Under the pieces are notes generated by a model. That model searched no databases and had not been told where the DNA came from. It saw only the letters and a program-made list of their open reading frames with translations. Below, piece after piece: positions 8,923 to 17,948 of a stretch of DNA of 58,557 bases. The stretch's first letter is position 1, and each line of letters starts with the position of its first letter. Location of the stretch: contig JAUILT010000004.1 of assembly GCA_030432925.1 (NCBI GenBank), positions 1-58,557 of the forward strand. The letters are read 5' to 3'. This DNA is from Bdellovibrionia bacterium. Lineage in GTDB: Bacteria; Bdellovibrionota; Bdellovibrionia; Bdellovibrionales; UBA1609. Position numbers and translations under genes: made by a program.

Positions 8923-10256
8923 ACCTTATTGGGTCACCAGAATTCAAAGTGGGCATACTTGTCGTGATTGTTTCAGGGCTAATTGGTGTGATGTCTATAA
9001 AAGTGGCTGAAGGTCCGGGGGTCCTAGCGGGAGACAAAGAGGTCCACTTTGTTGTGGATGATGCTGGAGGGTTGGTTAAGAACAGTGCCGTAAAGATGGC
9101 CGGCATTAAGGTGGGAGTCATTGATGAAATTGAACTTGTGGATGGCAAGGCTAAGGTACATTTAGTTCTTGATGGAGACGTCCCTCTGACTACATCTGGA
9201 AAAGTTGAGTTGCGCTCCGATGGGATTCTGGGGGACAAACACGTAGAGCTGGTTCCAGGGAGCCCCACAGACCCTGAGGTTAAAGAGAACTCTCAGCTTC
9301 CAATGTCTGATACTCAAGCGGGACTTGATAACATCATGAAAGAAGTGGGGAAAATTGCTCAATCTCTGAACCAGTTAGGAGACAACCTCAACAAAGCCAC
9401 TTCCGGCGATGGTGATCCGAACACTCCAGTAGGGCGTATCATCTTGAATATTGAGAAATTGACAAAAGATTTGGCTGAAGTCTCTGCTGAGAACAAAGAA
9501 AAGATCAATAATATCATTGCTCGTGTGGATAGCCTAACGACGAACTTGGATACTTATATCAACCAAGAGAGCCTGGCACGTATTGACAAGTCCATTCAGA
9601 ATATTGAGGAAATCACCACCAAGATCAATGAGGGTGAAGGGACCGTGGGGCGCTTAATCAATGACGATGAAACAGTAGAAAAAATCAATACAGCCGTGGC
9701 CAAGGTGAATGACTTTTTGGGGGGTGCGGATAAAATGGAAATGAGTATTGATTATCACTCAGAGTATCTGGCTGACGTAGACCTGACTAAATCTTACCTG
9801 GGAGTGAAGATCAAGCCAGGGCTGGATCGTTATTACGATATCCAAGTTGTGGACGATCCACGTGGCGTGGTTCGAAAAACCAAAACTGAAACCAACCTGA
9901 GCCCCACAGAAGAAAAAACAGTCACATTTTATAACAAAATTAAACTGACGGCTCTATTTGCTAAAAACTTTTATAACTTTACTATTAAAGGAGGCTTGAT
10001 CGAAAACTCTGGAGGTGTGGCCTTTGATTACCACTTATTTGACCGGCGCTTGACCCTGTCGGCAGAGTTTTTTGATTTTGATGATCTTTATATAAGAAGT
10101 TTTGCTCGACTGAATATTTTAGATGGAGTCTACCTAATTGGTGGAGGGGATAACCTGATGTCCTCAGGAGACACCAGCTCTAGCGCCTTTGTGGGAGCCG
10201 GAATCTTTATTACAAATGACGACCTGAAGACTCTGGCATCATTTGCGAGTTTCTAG
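8919..10256 (+). CDS. mlaD: MlaD-like MCE-domain protein with long beta-rich C-terminal extension
   Basis: Periplasmic, inner-membrane-anchored lipid-binding subunit of the Mla transporter. The TM anchor is at ~9-27 and one MCE domain at ~40-118 (core GLVKNSAVKMAGIKVGVID). A predicted helical region (~125-265) is rich in Asn, Thr and Lys. The last ~170 residues alternate hydrophobic and polar residues, with FAKNFYNFTIKGGLIENSGG and repeated strand-like segments. At 445 residues it is far longer than the ~180-residue E. coli MlaD. The extension could span the periplasm or dock at the outer membrane (inference). It is co-translated with mlaF. Confidence 0.88.
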   Translation: MNLIGSPEFKVGILVVIVSGLIGVMSIKVAEGPGVLAGDKEVHFVVDDAGGLVKNSAVKMAGIKVGVIDEIELVDGKAKVHLVLDGDVPLTTSGKVELRSDGILGDKHVELVPGSPTDPEVKENSQLPMSDTQAGLDNIMKEVGKIAQSLNQLGDNLNKATSGDGDPNTPVGRIILNIEKLTKDLAEVSAENKEKINNIIARVDSLTTNLDTYINQESLARIDKSIQNIEEITTKINEGEGTVGRLINDDETVEKINTAVAKVNDFLGGADKMEMSIDYHSEYLADVDLTKSYLGVKIKPGLDRYYDIQVVDDPRGVVRKTKTETNLSPTEEKTVTFYNKIKLTALFAKNFYNFTIKGGLIENSGGVAFDYHLFDRRLTLSAEFFDFDDLYIRSFARLNILDGVYLIGGGDNLMSSGDTSSSAFVGAGIFITNDDLKTLASFASF

Positions 10257-10359
10257 TACATCACACCAGAATCTGGGCTTCGTAACGATACTCCCTTGTG
10301 CAGAGAGTAGGTATTTGATAGAAGTGAGGGCACAACCACAACTCTTAAGGATGCCTCCT

Positions 10360-11883
10360 ATGAAATTTCAAAATGCCCTTGTCAGCGTCTCCGACAAAAC
10401 CGGTCTTGTTGATTTTATTAAGCCTTTGGCTGAGCAAGGTACGCGCATTGTCTCGACCGGAGGAACAGCAAAAGTATTACGAGAAGCAGGGGTGGATGTA
10501 GTGGATGTGAGTGAGCAGACCGGGTTTCCTGAAGTGATGGATGGGAGGGTTAAAACTCTGCACCCTCATATTCATATGGCTCTGCTGGCTAGAAAAGATC
10601 ATCATGCTGACAGCGAGGTGCTTGAAAAAAATGGATTAGAGCCTTTTGATTTGGTTGTAGGTAACTTATATCCCTTTGCAGAGGCCTTGAAAAAGAATTT
10701 GACATTGAAAGAGCAGGTGGAGTTCATTGATATTGGTGGACCCTCATTTTTGAGAGCTGCAGCCAAGAGCTTTGAGCGGATGGCAGTGGTCTGTGACCCA
10801 TCAGATTACTCTTGGGTTCTTGAGGTCAATGAGCTTTCCGGTGAGCAGAAAAAAAAGTTGGCCGGAAAGGTTTTTGCTCATACGAGTACTTATGACTCAA
10901 TGATTTCAGAATATTTGCTAAAAGGTGAAGTGGGAGGGAGTGAATGGACTCTATCCGGTCAAAAGGTGTCTCGTCTTCGTTATGGTGAAAACCCCCAGCA
11001 AAAAGCAGACTGGTACAGTTTTTCTGGTAACCAAGGAGGTTTGCATGAGGCTGAGAAGCTTCAGGGTAAGGAACTCTCCTATAATAACCTTTTAGATCTA
11101 GATGCAGCCCTTTCCACTTTGAGAGATTTTCACTTTGGCCCAGCCTGTGTTTCTGTAAAGCACAATAATCCCTGTGGAATTGCTACTGGAGACTCCATTG
11201 AGGAAGCCGTTCAGCTCTCTTTAAAGGCAGATCCTGTCAGCGTGTTTGGAGGAATTGTTGCTTTAAATGAAACTGTTTCTGAAGAAGTTGCTCGCTCTTT
11301 AACGGAACTTTTTTTAGAGTGTGTTGTGGCACCAGATTTTTCGAAAGCAGCGTTGGAGCTTCTACAAAAGAAAAAGAACTTACGATTATTAAAATGGCCT
11401 CAAATGATGCAAAAGTACGGCGATCACACAGTCAAAGTGGTAGATGGAGGTTTTTTAATTCAAGATTTTGATGTTTGCAATGGCTGGCAGAGTGATTGGA
11501 AGGTCTTTGGAGAGAACATAACAGAACAAGGTCGACAGGCCTTTGTGTTTGCGTGGAAATCGTGCGCCCATTTGAAGAGCAATGCCATTGCTATTTGTAA
11601 TCATCGGCAGAGCATTGGTATGGGGATGGGCCAGGTGAATCGTGTAGACGCTGTTCAACAGGCCATTCAACGGTGGCAGAATTTTCATAATGGTATCGAT
11701 GATGTTGTCTTGGCTAGTGACGCCTTTTTTCCATTTTCAGATTCCATTGAGCTGGCCTATAGTGCAGGAATTCGTAAGGTGATTCAGCCTGGAGGGTCAA
11801 TTAAAGATGAGGAAGTGATTGCTAAAGCTCTGGAGCTGGGAGTTCAGATGGTGTTGACTGGTCAGCGTCATTTTCTGCACTAA
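10360..11883 (+). CDS. purH: Bifunctional AICAR transformylase / IMP cyclohydrolase PurH
   Basis: Catalyses the last two steps of IMP synthesis: formylation of AICAR, then ring closure. The N-terminal MGS-like cyclohydrolase domain begins MKFQNALVSVSDKTGLVDF; VVGNLYPF is near residue 100. The transformylase domain has the catalytic Lys-His in VKHNNPCG, and the C terminus has the family ending GGSIKDEE through TGQRHFLH. ATG at 10360 is chosen: it has AAGG at a 9-nt spacing and gives 507 residues, normal for PurH. ATG at 10351 lacks ribosome-site spacing, and an upstream in-frame GTG-type extension would overlap mlaD. Confidence 0.96.
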   Translation: MKFQNALVSVSDKTGLVDFIKPLAEQGTRIVSTGGTAKVLREAGVDVVDVSEQTGFPEVMDGRVKTLHPHIHMALLARKDHHADSEVLEKNGLEPFDLVVGNLYPFAEALKKNLTLKEQVEFIDIGGPSFLRAAAKSFERMAVVCDPSDYSWVLEVNELSGEQKKKLAGKVFAHTSTYDSMISEYLLKGEVGGSEWTLSGQKVSRLRYGENPQQKADWYSFSGNQGGLHEAEKLQGKELSYNNLLDLDAALSTLRDFHFGPACVSVKHNNPCGIATGDSIEEAVQLSLKADPVSVFGGIVALNETVSEEVARSLTELFLECVVAPDFSKAALELLQKKKNLRLLKWPQMMQKYGDHTVKVVDGGFLIQDFDVCNGWQSDWKVFGENITEQGRQAFVFAWKSCAHLKSNAIAICNHRQSIGMGMGQVNRVDAVQQAIQRWQNFHNGIDDVVLASDAFFPFSDSIELAYSAGIRKVIQPGGSIKDEEVIAKALELGVQMVLTGQRHFLH

Positions 11884-11981
11884 TTTGAAGTCACACGAGT
11901 TGTCGCAGCACTCAAAGGCCTCCAGGACGTTGGTTGAGATCCCCCTCCTGTCGTGACACTGTTTATAAGTTCCTCCATTAT

Positions 11982-13775
11982 ATGGATATGGATCTGTCGG
12001 AGAAAAGAAGCTGGCTGGTTAAGGCCAGCGGCCGGATAATGGGACCACATACAAAATCGGAGATATTTGATCTTCTTAAGAAAAAGGAGATAGTTGTTCT
12101 TAATGAAGTCATGCCTCCTTTCCGGCGTTGGCAGTACATTCGTGATTTGGATGAGTTTGCTGATATTGTCGAAGAGCTGAGAGTTCTTGAGTTTGGCAGT
12201 AACGAAGATCATACCATGACAACGTCACAAACAGTTTCGGTGACAGAAAAACTAGAAAACACCTATGACGATGATCGAACTCAGGATTTTCCTATTGGAG
12301 TACCTAAGGAAATTATTATTAATGACATTAAGGAAACTCCTACAGGCTCTGCTAAAGTTCGCCCTTCTAGTGTGCGTACTCAGTTTCGAGCAGATTTTCA
12401 GAATGTGGAGGTTGAAAAGGAGTCTGATCGAATCACTCGGTCAATATGGGTTGGTGCAATAGGAGTGATACTTGCTGTAGCTGGATATGTGTTATTTAAA
12501 AAAATTGAGCCAGTGAAAAAAGAGAAAATCTACTCGGCTAAGGAATATACGAAAATGGCCTTAAGTCACTACTACGCTGGTGATTACCAGCTGGCCTTAC
12601 CTCTATTACATAAAGCAAGAAACTTAGATCCTGGTAGTGAAAAAGTTAATTCTTTGATTGCACCATTAATGGTTTTTCTTGAACCAGAAAAAAAAGATGA
12701 ACTAGAGAATATACTGGATCAATTGAGAGGGTCAGACAAAATCAGTCAAGAGAGAGCCCTCACATTAGAAGGTCTTCTTGATATCAAAGAAAAGAATTTT
12801 CGTTCTGCAAAAAGGTTTCTTAATGAGGCCCTCAGTAAAAACCCTTTTTTCTGGCAGGCTTTTGCTAACTTGGGAGTTATTAGTTTTCTTGAGGGCGATT
12901 ACCTCTCTGCAAAAAATCATTTTGAATCAGCGTTGAGTGTGGATGTACCCAATCGAACCTCTCGTGGTGAAGTGTATCTGATGCGTGCGGCTTCAGAAAT
13001 TTATCTTTGGAAAGAGAAAAATTCCAAAAATTATCTTGAAAATGCAAAGTCTGGCTTGGAAAGCTATATTTCTGAATACAGTGACTATAAGCAGGAGGCT
13101 TATTTGCTAAAAAGTTTTGTCGACTTTGCATTAAATGAAAAAAATCAGGCACAAAAATCTATAGACGATATGGTCAACACAGACCCTATGTTGACTCAGG
13201 AGCATGCCAAAGACCCTATGGTGGATCGCAGCCCCATCAGTTGGAAGCAGCTACTTCCTTGGTGTGAAGCTCTTGTCAGTGGAATGGGAGCCTCTGGTCC
13301 GGTAAGTGCCATGTACTCCCTTTGTTTGGTGCATAATGGTGAGAACGATATTGATGCTAAGGTAGAAATCTCCAAGGCCATGTCACAGGCGCCCACCGAC
13401 CCCCTAGTAAACTCTGTATTTTCCTACATCACTTGGGTATTGGGGGAGGAGTCCAAGGCAGAAATGCTTGTAACCAAGGCTATCGATCTGAACAGAACCC
13501 GAATGAAAACTTTACCTCACGTTGTGAAGGCACGTATTTGTGAAAAATCTAAGAACTATGAGTGTGCTATTGAACACTGGCAGGCCGTCAAGGTTCTCGA
13601 TCCAACATCGGTTTCTGCCTCAGGAGGACTGGCTTACAATTACCTCAAGTCCAAAAAATTTTCATTATTTGAGACAGCTTTTACTGAGGGCAGCAGATAC
13701 TCTCGGTATTATAAGCCGCTTTTGAGATCAGAGGTTTTGGCTGGAGAAGAAGGGCTGAATGTTCGACGTGATTGA
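11982..13775 (+). CDS. GYF_2-domain, single-TM, TPR-repeat protein
   Basis: About 597 residues. An N-terminal GYF_2-type domain (~8-60, with VKASGRIMGPHTKSEI) precedes a charged linker, one TM segment (~153-172) and a C-terminal region of at least four TPR-like helical pairs. By composition the N terminus is cytoplasmic and the TPRs periplasmic. GYF_2 domains occur in GltJ/AgmX of the Myxococcus gliding machine, so a link to the cluster at 19-30 kb is possible, but the exact role is unknown. A TTG 16 codons upstream could also start it; ATG 11982 and ATG 11988 are both near the domain start, with no strong ribosome site. It overlaps the lipoprotein gene by 17 bp. Confidence 0.8.
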   Translation: MDMDLSEKRSWLVKASGRIMGPHTKSEIFDLLKKKEIVVLNEVMPPFRRWQYIRDLDEFADIVEELRVLEFGSNEDHTMTTSQTVSVTEKLENTYDDDRTQDFPIGVPKEIIINDIKETPTGSAKVRPSSVRTQFRADFQNVEVEKESDRITRSIWVGAIGVILAVAGYVLFKKIEPVKKEKIYSAKEYTKMALSHYYAGDYQLALPLLHKARNLDPGSEKVNSLIAPLMVFLEPEKKDELENILDQLRGSDKISQERALTLEGLLDIKEKNFRSAKRFLNEALSKNPFFWQAFANLGVISFLEGDYLSAKNHFESALSVDVPNRTSRGEVYLMRAASEIYLWKEKNSKNYLENAKSGLESYISEYSDYKQEAYLLKSFVDFALNEKNQAQKSIDDMVNTDPMLTQEHAKDPMVDRSPISWKQLLPWCEALVSGMGASGPVSAMYSLCLVHNGENDIDAKVEISKAMSQAPTDPLVNSVFSYITWVLGEESKAEMLVTKAIDLNRTRMKTLPHVVKARICEKSKNYECAIEHWQAVKVLDPTSVSASGGLAYNYLKSKKFSLFETAFTEGSRYSRYYKPLLRSEVLAGEEGLNVRRD

Positions 13776-14475
13776 GTTGTATTTCAAGCGGTTTTTGGTC
13801 TTAGCCATTGTTATCGTTTTTGTGGCATGCTCTGAGCAGAAGCCATTGAGAGAATTAAACGGGTACAGTGATGGCTCTATTTATAAGTCTGATAAAGATG
13901 CTCCGATTCCCAGATCACTCGTATCTATGCTAGAAAAAGACTATATTGCTGTTTTTAGAGAAGAGCATCAGGACTCGCCCCTATCCGATTTACAACTGCA
14001 ACTTCAGGTTCCAAGGCGTCTTTTACAGATAAATGTCTTTATTAAAGAAAAGACGCCAGGCACTCTGGTCAAAGATTTTCGATTCTCACTGCCTCAAGGG
14101 GGGGCATCTATAGACCTAGCAGAGGTGGTGAATGAAGGTAAGGGCCTATTTTATGTTGATTTTGGGTTTGGAGGTCTCACAGATGAGCAAAAGAAAAAAA
14201 TAAAAGTTTATTTTGTAAGCAATGCTAAACGTTTTGACGTCCATGGCAAGACCTTTGGAGCCGGGTGTGGAAAATTTATGGATATCACCAGCTATTTTCA
14301 TAAATCTATACGGGTCAAAGGGGTTGAGCTGGCTGCTGCTGATTTTAGATATCTGGGCCAGCTTTTGGGGAGCTTTTTTTTCACATTTGCTGAGCCTGAT
14401 GCCTTATTTGTGGGAAGTGCAAGCTTTATTGACTCACGCTATCAGGAATCACACTGCCGATTTCCTGAAAGTTAA
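13759..14475 (+). CDS. Hypothetical lipoprotein
   Basis: I do not recognise a named family. 238 residues with a hydrophobic signal at ~10-22 and a lipobox-like Phe-Val-Ala-Cys (Cys24), so probably a lipoprotein facing the periplasm or outer membrane. The body is a mixed alpha/beta globular region without obvious catalytic motifs. The start overlaps the preceding GYF/TPR gene by 17 bp and has GGAGAAGAAGGG upstream, pointing to co-expression. One Cys (in GAGCGKF) and a late Cys (in ESHCRF) could form a disulphide. Confidence 0.75.
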   Translation: MFDVIELYFKRFLVLAIVIVFVACSEQKPLRELNGYSDGSIYKSDKDAPIPRSLVSMLEKDYIAVFREEHQDSPLSDLQLQLQVPRRLLQINVFIKEKTPGTLVKDFRFSLPQGGASIDLAEVVNEGKGLFYVDFGFGGLTDEQKKKIKVYFVSNAKRFDVHGKTFGAGCGKFMDITSYFHKSIRVKGVELAAADFRYLGQLLGSFFFTFAEPDALFVGSASFIDSRYQESHCRFPES

Positions 14476-14555
14476 GAGTTGCAAATTGGATCAGTATAAA
14501 TAACGCAGTTATTCATGGCCTCGCAGTCAGAGCCAACTTGAGGTAGTCTTTTTTT

Positions 14556-15533
14556 ATGAGCAACAAGCAGTTTATTAAAGATCTTCAGGAAAAAGACCAA
14601 ATCAAATCTGTATTTATAGCTACAGACAAAGTGATCATGACAGATCGTAATGGTAAAAATTATTTATCATTGAATATTAAGGATGCCACAGGGTCCATGA
14701 ATGCTCGTATGTGGGATCGAGCGGACGAGTATGAAGGCTCTTTTCAATCGGGAGACTTTGTTTGGGTCAAAGGGCATGTTCAGGTTTACCAAAATCGCAG
14801 ACAGGTGGTTTTGCATGATATTAAGCCAGCTCCTGAGAGTGATTATAACCTTGATGACTTTATCAACGGTACTGAGAAAAGCGTTGATGATCTTTGGAAA
14901 GACTACCTGGAGTACTTAGACTCCATTGAAGACCCTCATATTGAGACCTTTTTAAAAAATATAAGTCAGAATCCAGAATTTCAGAATCTTCTTAAAAAAG
15001 CTCCAGCAGCAAAGTCTATACATCATGCCTATATGGGAGGATTACTTGAGCATATCATTTCTATTTGTGGCTTGATGGATGCTGTGGCTTCCCATTACTC
15101 TTGGCTGAACAGAGATTACCTTATTTTTGGGGCTATTTTTCACGACATAGGTAAAGTTGAGGAGTTGGTTTTTGAGTCCGGCATACAATATTCTGATAAG
15201 GGTAAACTTGTCGGTCACATGAATATTGCCTGCAGTTACATTGATAAATACTCTCAAGACATCGATGGTATGACAGAGTTAAAGCGGGATATCCTCAAGC
15301 ACATTGTTTTAAGTCACCATGGGAAACTTGAGTATGGCTCACCAAAACTCCCATTTTTTCCAGAGGCTATGATTGTAGCTATGATTGATGATCTTGATAG
15401 CAAGTTGAATACTATTTTTAAGTTTATGGAGTCTGAACTAGAAGGTGGAGAATCTTGGTCTCGTTTTCATCAGGGATTTGAGCGCTACTTTTACCTGGAT
15501 ATCTTTAGAGAAAAGCTGACAAATAGTAAGTAG
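14556..15533 (+). CDS. YhaM-family 3'-5' exoribonuclease (OB-fold + HD domain)
   Basis: 325 residues. The N-terminal OB-fold nucleic-acid-binding domain (~15-95, SLNIKDATGSMNARMW) is followed by an HD phosphohydrolase domain. The metal ligands are visible in HHAYMGGLLEH, FHDIGK (the HD pair) and VLSHHG. This order and length match the YhaM/CBF1 family, which trims RNA (and DNA in some reports) from the 3' end; cytosolic. GAGG lies ~13 nt before the ATG. It ends 57 bp from the convergent RsmI-like gene with no clear intrinsic terminator between them. Confidence 0.9.
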   Translation: MSNKQFIKDLQEKDQIKSVFIATDKVIMTDRNGKNYLSLNIKDATGSMNARMWDRADEYEGSFQSGDFVWVKGHVQVYQNRRQVVLHDIKPAPESDYNLDDFINGTEKSVDDLWKDYLEYLDSIEDPHIETFLKNISQNPEFQNLLKKAPAAKSIHHAYMGGLLEHIISICGLMDAVASHYSWLNRDYLIFGAIFHDIGKVEELVFESGIQYSDKGKLVGHMNIACSYIDKYSQDIDGMTELKRDILKHIVLSHHGKLEYGSPKLPFFPEAMIVAMIDDLDSKLNTIFKFMESELEGGESWSRFHQGFERYFYLDIFREKLTNSK

Positions 15534-15590
15534 AAGCGGTCTCAATCCCCTCAAAAAGGAACAAAATTGTGTGAGAGTCGAAGGAATTCT

Positions 15591-16247
15591 TCAAAGGATA
15601 AGAAGGACAAACTCTGCCTTATCAAATGGAAGTGATTTTAGTAGCTTAGACGCTAGCCCCTGTAAAACTGTTTCGTCATTATGGCTCATTTTTAACCCCA
15701 GGACTAAGGTGCGCTGAGGAAAATACTTTTGGCACTCTTCCAGGGTCTTTTTTAGCCGATAGGGAGTGTCCATAATCACTAGAGAGTCTTTGAGGTTTTC
15801 CAAATATTTGAGTCTTTTTTGTCGTTCTTCAGTTTTGGCCGGTAAAAAGCCCTGAAAATAAAATTGATCCAGCCGGTGGCCACAGACACTGAGTAGAGCT
15901 GTCAGGCTGGAGGGACCTGGAATACTATTGATGGAAACCTTATTTTGTCGACATAAGGCCACGAGACGAGCCCCTGGATCACAAAAGCCAGGCGTTCCAC
16001 AATCAGAGATCAGGGCGACAGTTTTTGAGCGGCACAGGTTTAATAAAGCCTGGAGATCCTCTTTGGTGCTGTGTTCATTAAGCAGGTGAATCTTTTTTTG
16101 TGGCGAGAGTCCCACACTCTTGAGGAGGCGCCGAGTGGGCTTGGCTTCTTCACCGATAATGATGTCGGATTCATCCAAAAGACGTTTTGCACGAAGACCA
16201 ATATCTTCTGGATGACCAATAGGTGTAGCGATAACGTAAAGTGACAT
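15591..16247 (-). CDS. RsmI-like SAM-dependent methyltransferase (tetrapyrrole methylase fold)
   Basis: 218 residues. The N terminus matches the RsmI pattern: LYVIATPIGHPEDIGLRA, then a GEEAKPTRRLL segment where RsmI has AEDTRHTRKLL, then ALISDCGTPGFCDPG for SAM binding and IPGPSSLTALL. RsmI makes the 2'-O-methyl of C1402 in 16S rRNA. This protein lacks the C-terminal region of full RsmI (~280 residues), and the ED/TRH signature differs, so it may be a paralogue with another substrate. Its leader on the minus strand contains the structured element at 16258-16354. Confidence 0.85.
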   Translation of the reverse strand: MSLYVIATPIGHPEDIGLRAKRLLDESDIIIGEEAKPTRRLLKSVGLSPQKKIHLLNEHSTKEDLQALLNLCRSKTVALISDCGTPGFCDPGARLVALCRQNKVSINSIPGPSSLTALLSVCGHRLDQFYFQGFLPAKTEERQKRLKYLENLKDSLVIMDTPYRLKKTLEECQKYFPQRTLVLGLKMSHNDETVLQGLASKLLKSLPFDKAEFVLLIL

Positions 16248-16257
16248 TTTACTATTG

Positions 16258-16354
16258 GGTACGCCGTACCTTTTTGTGGTTGGGCGAGTTTTAGTGGTGA
16301 GGCCACTAGAACTCGCTGGCTTGTCACAGAGGTAGGGCGTGCCGTACGTTTTTT
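16258..16354. promoter_or_regulatory. Two-tier inverted-repeat element before the RsmI-like gene
   Basis: An outer stem pairs GGTACGCCGTACC (16258-16270, itself palindromic) with GGTAGGGCGTGCC (16331-16343); 12 of 13 positions can pair, one by G-U. An inner 14-bp stem pairs 16284-16297 with 16303-16316 around a 5-nt TGAGG loop, with one G-U pair. A T6 run at 16349-16354 on the plus strand could make it a terminator for plus-strand transcripts. On the minus strand it is the leader of the RsmI-like gene and sits just after the stop of the 130-residue gene. Confidence 0.6.
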
Positions 16355-16357
16355 AAA

Positions 16358-16750
16358 TTAGTTCTTGCTTATGCAAATCTGATATTTGAGGCCAGCTGCA
16401 AGAACAATATTAACTGTTTTGGGTGTAAAGACCTGCATAAAAGCTTCGATTTGCCCTCCACAAGTTGAAACAAGTCCGTTGAGAAACTCTTCTTGTTCCT
16501 GCTCGGTGAGCTTTTCTTGTTTGGAGACTTTTTCAACAGCTAAAGACATATCAGCCTTTTTAGCAAAGCACTCATACAGATCGCCAGCAAGAGTGACTTT
16601 TGAGCCAGACTCTTTAGCTACTTTTTGGTCTTCGGCATCAAAGCTGGCCTTGTATTGAGCATGCATTTCTTCGCAGGACTGAAGTGGCTCTTGTTGAGCG
16701 ACTGCAGAAAATGCAAGTCCAGCGGCCAATATACAAAAGAGTAGTTTCAT
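16358..16750 (-). CDS. Small secreted hypothetical protein
   Basis: I do not recognise this gene. 130 residues: a signal peptide (~1-18, cleavage after Ala-Val-Ala) followed by a mostly helical, charged mature domain with four Cys (in LQSCEEM, LYECFAK, STCGGQ and YQICISK) that could form two disulphides. Probably a small periplasmic helical protein. The ribosome site is strong (AAGGAG, 8 nt before ATG on the minus strand), so it is likely expressed. Downstream on the same strand are the structured element and the RsmI-like gene. Confidence 0.75.
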   Translation of the reverse strand: MKLLFCILAAGLAFSAVAQQEPLQSCEEMHAQYKASFDAEDQKVAKESGSKVTLAGDLYECFAKKADMSLAVEKVSKQEKLTEQEQEEFLNGLVSTCGGQIEAFMQVFTPKTVNIVLAAGLKYQICISKN

Positions 16751-16867
16751 GGGGAGCTCCTTAAAGGTGGTTATTGTTTCTATAGTGGTATATAATGCAA
16801 AGCAGCGAATCGCAAAGAAACCTCAGCTAAAACTTTGTTTGTGAAACTTTTTTAAATGATTCCTTTC

Positions 16868-16926
16868 ATTGCGGATATGTTAACCGCTTCTATATGAAGC
16901 TACTAGCATCCGCAATTAAGGGGACC
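16868..16926 (-). repeat. Palindromic dispersed repeat, copy A
   Basis: A stem-loop with outer arms ATTGCGGAT (16868-16876) and ATCCGCAAT (16908-16916) and an inner GCTTC/GAAGC hairpin with an ATATA loop. Read on the minus strand, 31 nt (16926 to 16896) match 45002-45032 with three mismatches, so this is a dispersed element and not only a terminator. It covers the last codons and the TAA stop of the HAD gene. Confidence 0.7.
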
Positions 16927-17677
16927 AGTTTGTAAAGTTCCACTCGAAGCGGATTCTGGGAAGGTGTTCCGGAGCCTGCTCTCTGCCAGAGTTCACGGAG
17001 TGCATATAAACAATCTGAATTTCGGGAAATTTCTCAGCAACTTTGTTGATAATAACGGGTTCATTTTCAAAAAACCACACTTTTGAAAGGTCCAAATCTG
17101 ACCATTCGGAAAAAACCTGTAACTTATACAGTGTGTCTTCGACGGAGGTATCTGGCTTCATACGCAGGCAGTCCGGACTCTTTAATGGGAAACCATGATA
17201 GGCCAGGGACTTGAGGGTGCCAGCCTCCATTCGCTGGCGATCCCGGCCAGTGAGGTAGTACACCTCAACGCCTTGATTATGGACATGATTCACAAACTTC
17301 ACCGCACCTGGATAAGGGGTGTCCTGATCCAGGTGGTGACTACTGAAGAAGTGTTGAATCCAGTACTCCCGTGCAGCCTCAAAAAACTGAAGAGTCTCTT
17401 TAATACCGTGTCGGTTCAGCACGGTTTTAATTCCCCAGTCAGAAGGGGTGGCCTTGATAGACTGGAGCTTTGCTGCAGCTTCGGGAAATTGATCCTGAAT
17501 ATGAGCCTCTTGGGCGAATTTTCTCAGAATGAACTCAGTTCGAGGGCTCACGCAAAACAAAGTGGAGTCGAGGTCAAATACAAACCGTGGGGTGACCCCT
17601 TGTTTCAAAAGGCGGTGAGCCTTTTCTAATGTCTCATTAAGGACAGGTGAGCCTTGGTTTGTATCATTTTCTTTCAT
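16916..17677 (-). CDS. HAD-superfamily hydrolase
   Basis: About 253 residues with the haloacid-dehalogenase motifs in order: motif I FDLDSTL (nucleophile Asp, then acid/base Asp two residues on), motif II YYLTGRD (Thr), motif III Lys in RMKPD and a motif IV-like FENEP. The insert after motif I (~70 residues, helical) is a C1-type cap. Likely a cytosolic phosphatase; the substrate cannot be deduced. ATG at 17677 (MKENDTNQ) is chosen over TTG at 17704, although neither has a strong ribosome site. The 3' end lies inside the dispersed palindromic repeat, so its last residues (Trp-Ser-Pro) and stop come from repeat sequence. Confidence 0.85.
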   Translation of the reverse strand: MKENDTNQGSPVLNETLEKAHRLLKQGVTPRFVFDLDSTLFCVSPRTEFILRKFAQEAHIQDQFPEAAAKLQSIKATPSDWGIKTVLNRHGIKETLQFFEAAREYWIQHFFSSHHLDQDTPYPGAVKFVNHVHNQGVEVYYLTGRDRQRMEAGTLKSLAYHGFPLKSPDCLRMKPDTSVEDTLYKLQVFSEWSDLDLSKVWFFENEPVIINKVAEKFPEIQIVYMHSVNSGREQAPEHLPRIRFEWNFTNWSP

Positions 17678-17948
17678 TTCAGCTGGTTTTCCGAAACAGT
17701 TCAAATTATCGACAATGTTTCGTAAATGTAGCTATCAATTGAATAGAAGTCAGTCAAAAACCTCAAATTCTCGATCTGAATGTTTCAAAAAGATTCAACA
17801 CCTTCATTGAAGTCAGACTTAAAATCTCGCTTTCCTTAAGTCCAGCACGGCTTTGGCCGATTTCAATAAAAATATCTGTGGAAAAAGTTTTTGTTAGACC
17901 CTGTGTCTTCATGGGGTGGAACGGTTTAAGGTGCAAGAAAGGTTAACT

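Noticed and set aside
10243-10359. N-terminal extension of PurH overlapping mlaD
   Set aside because: The extension has no family likeness; ATG 10360 gives the usual length and has a ribosome site.
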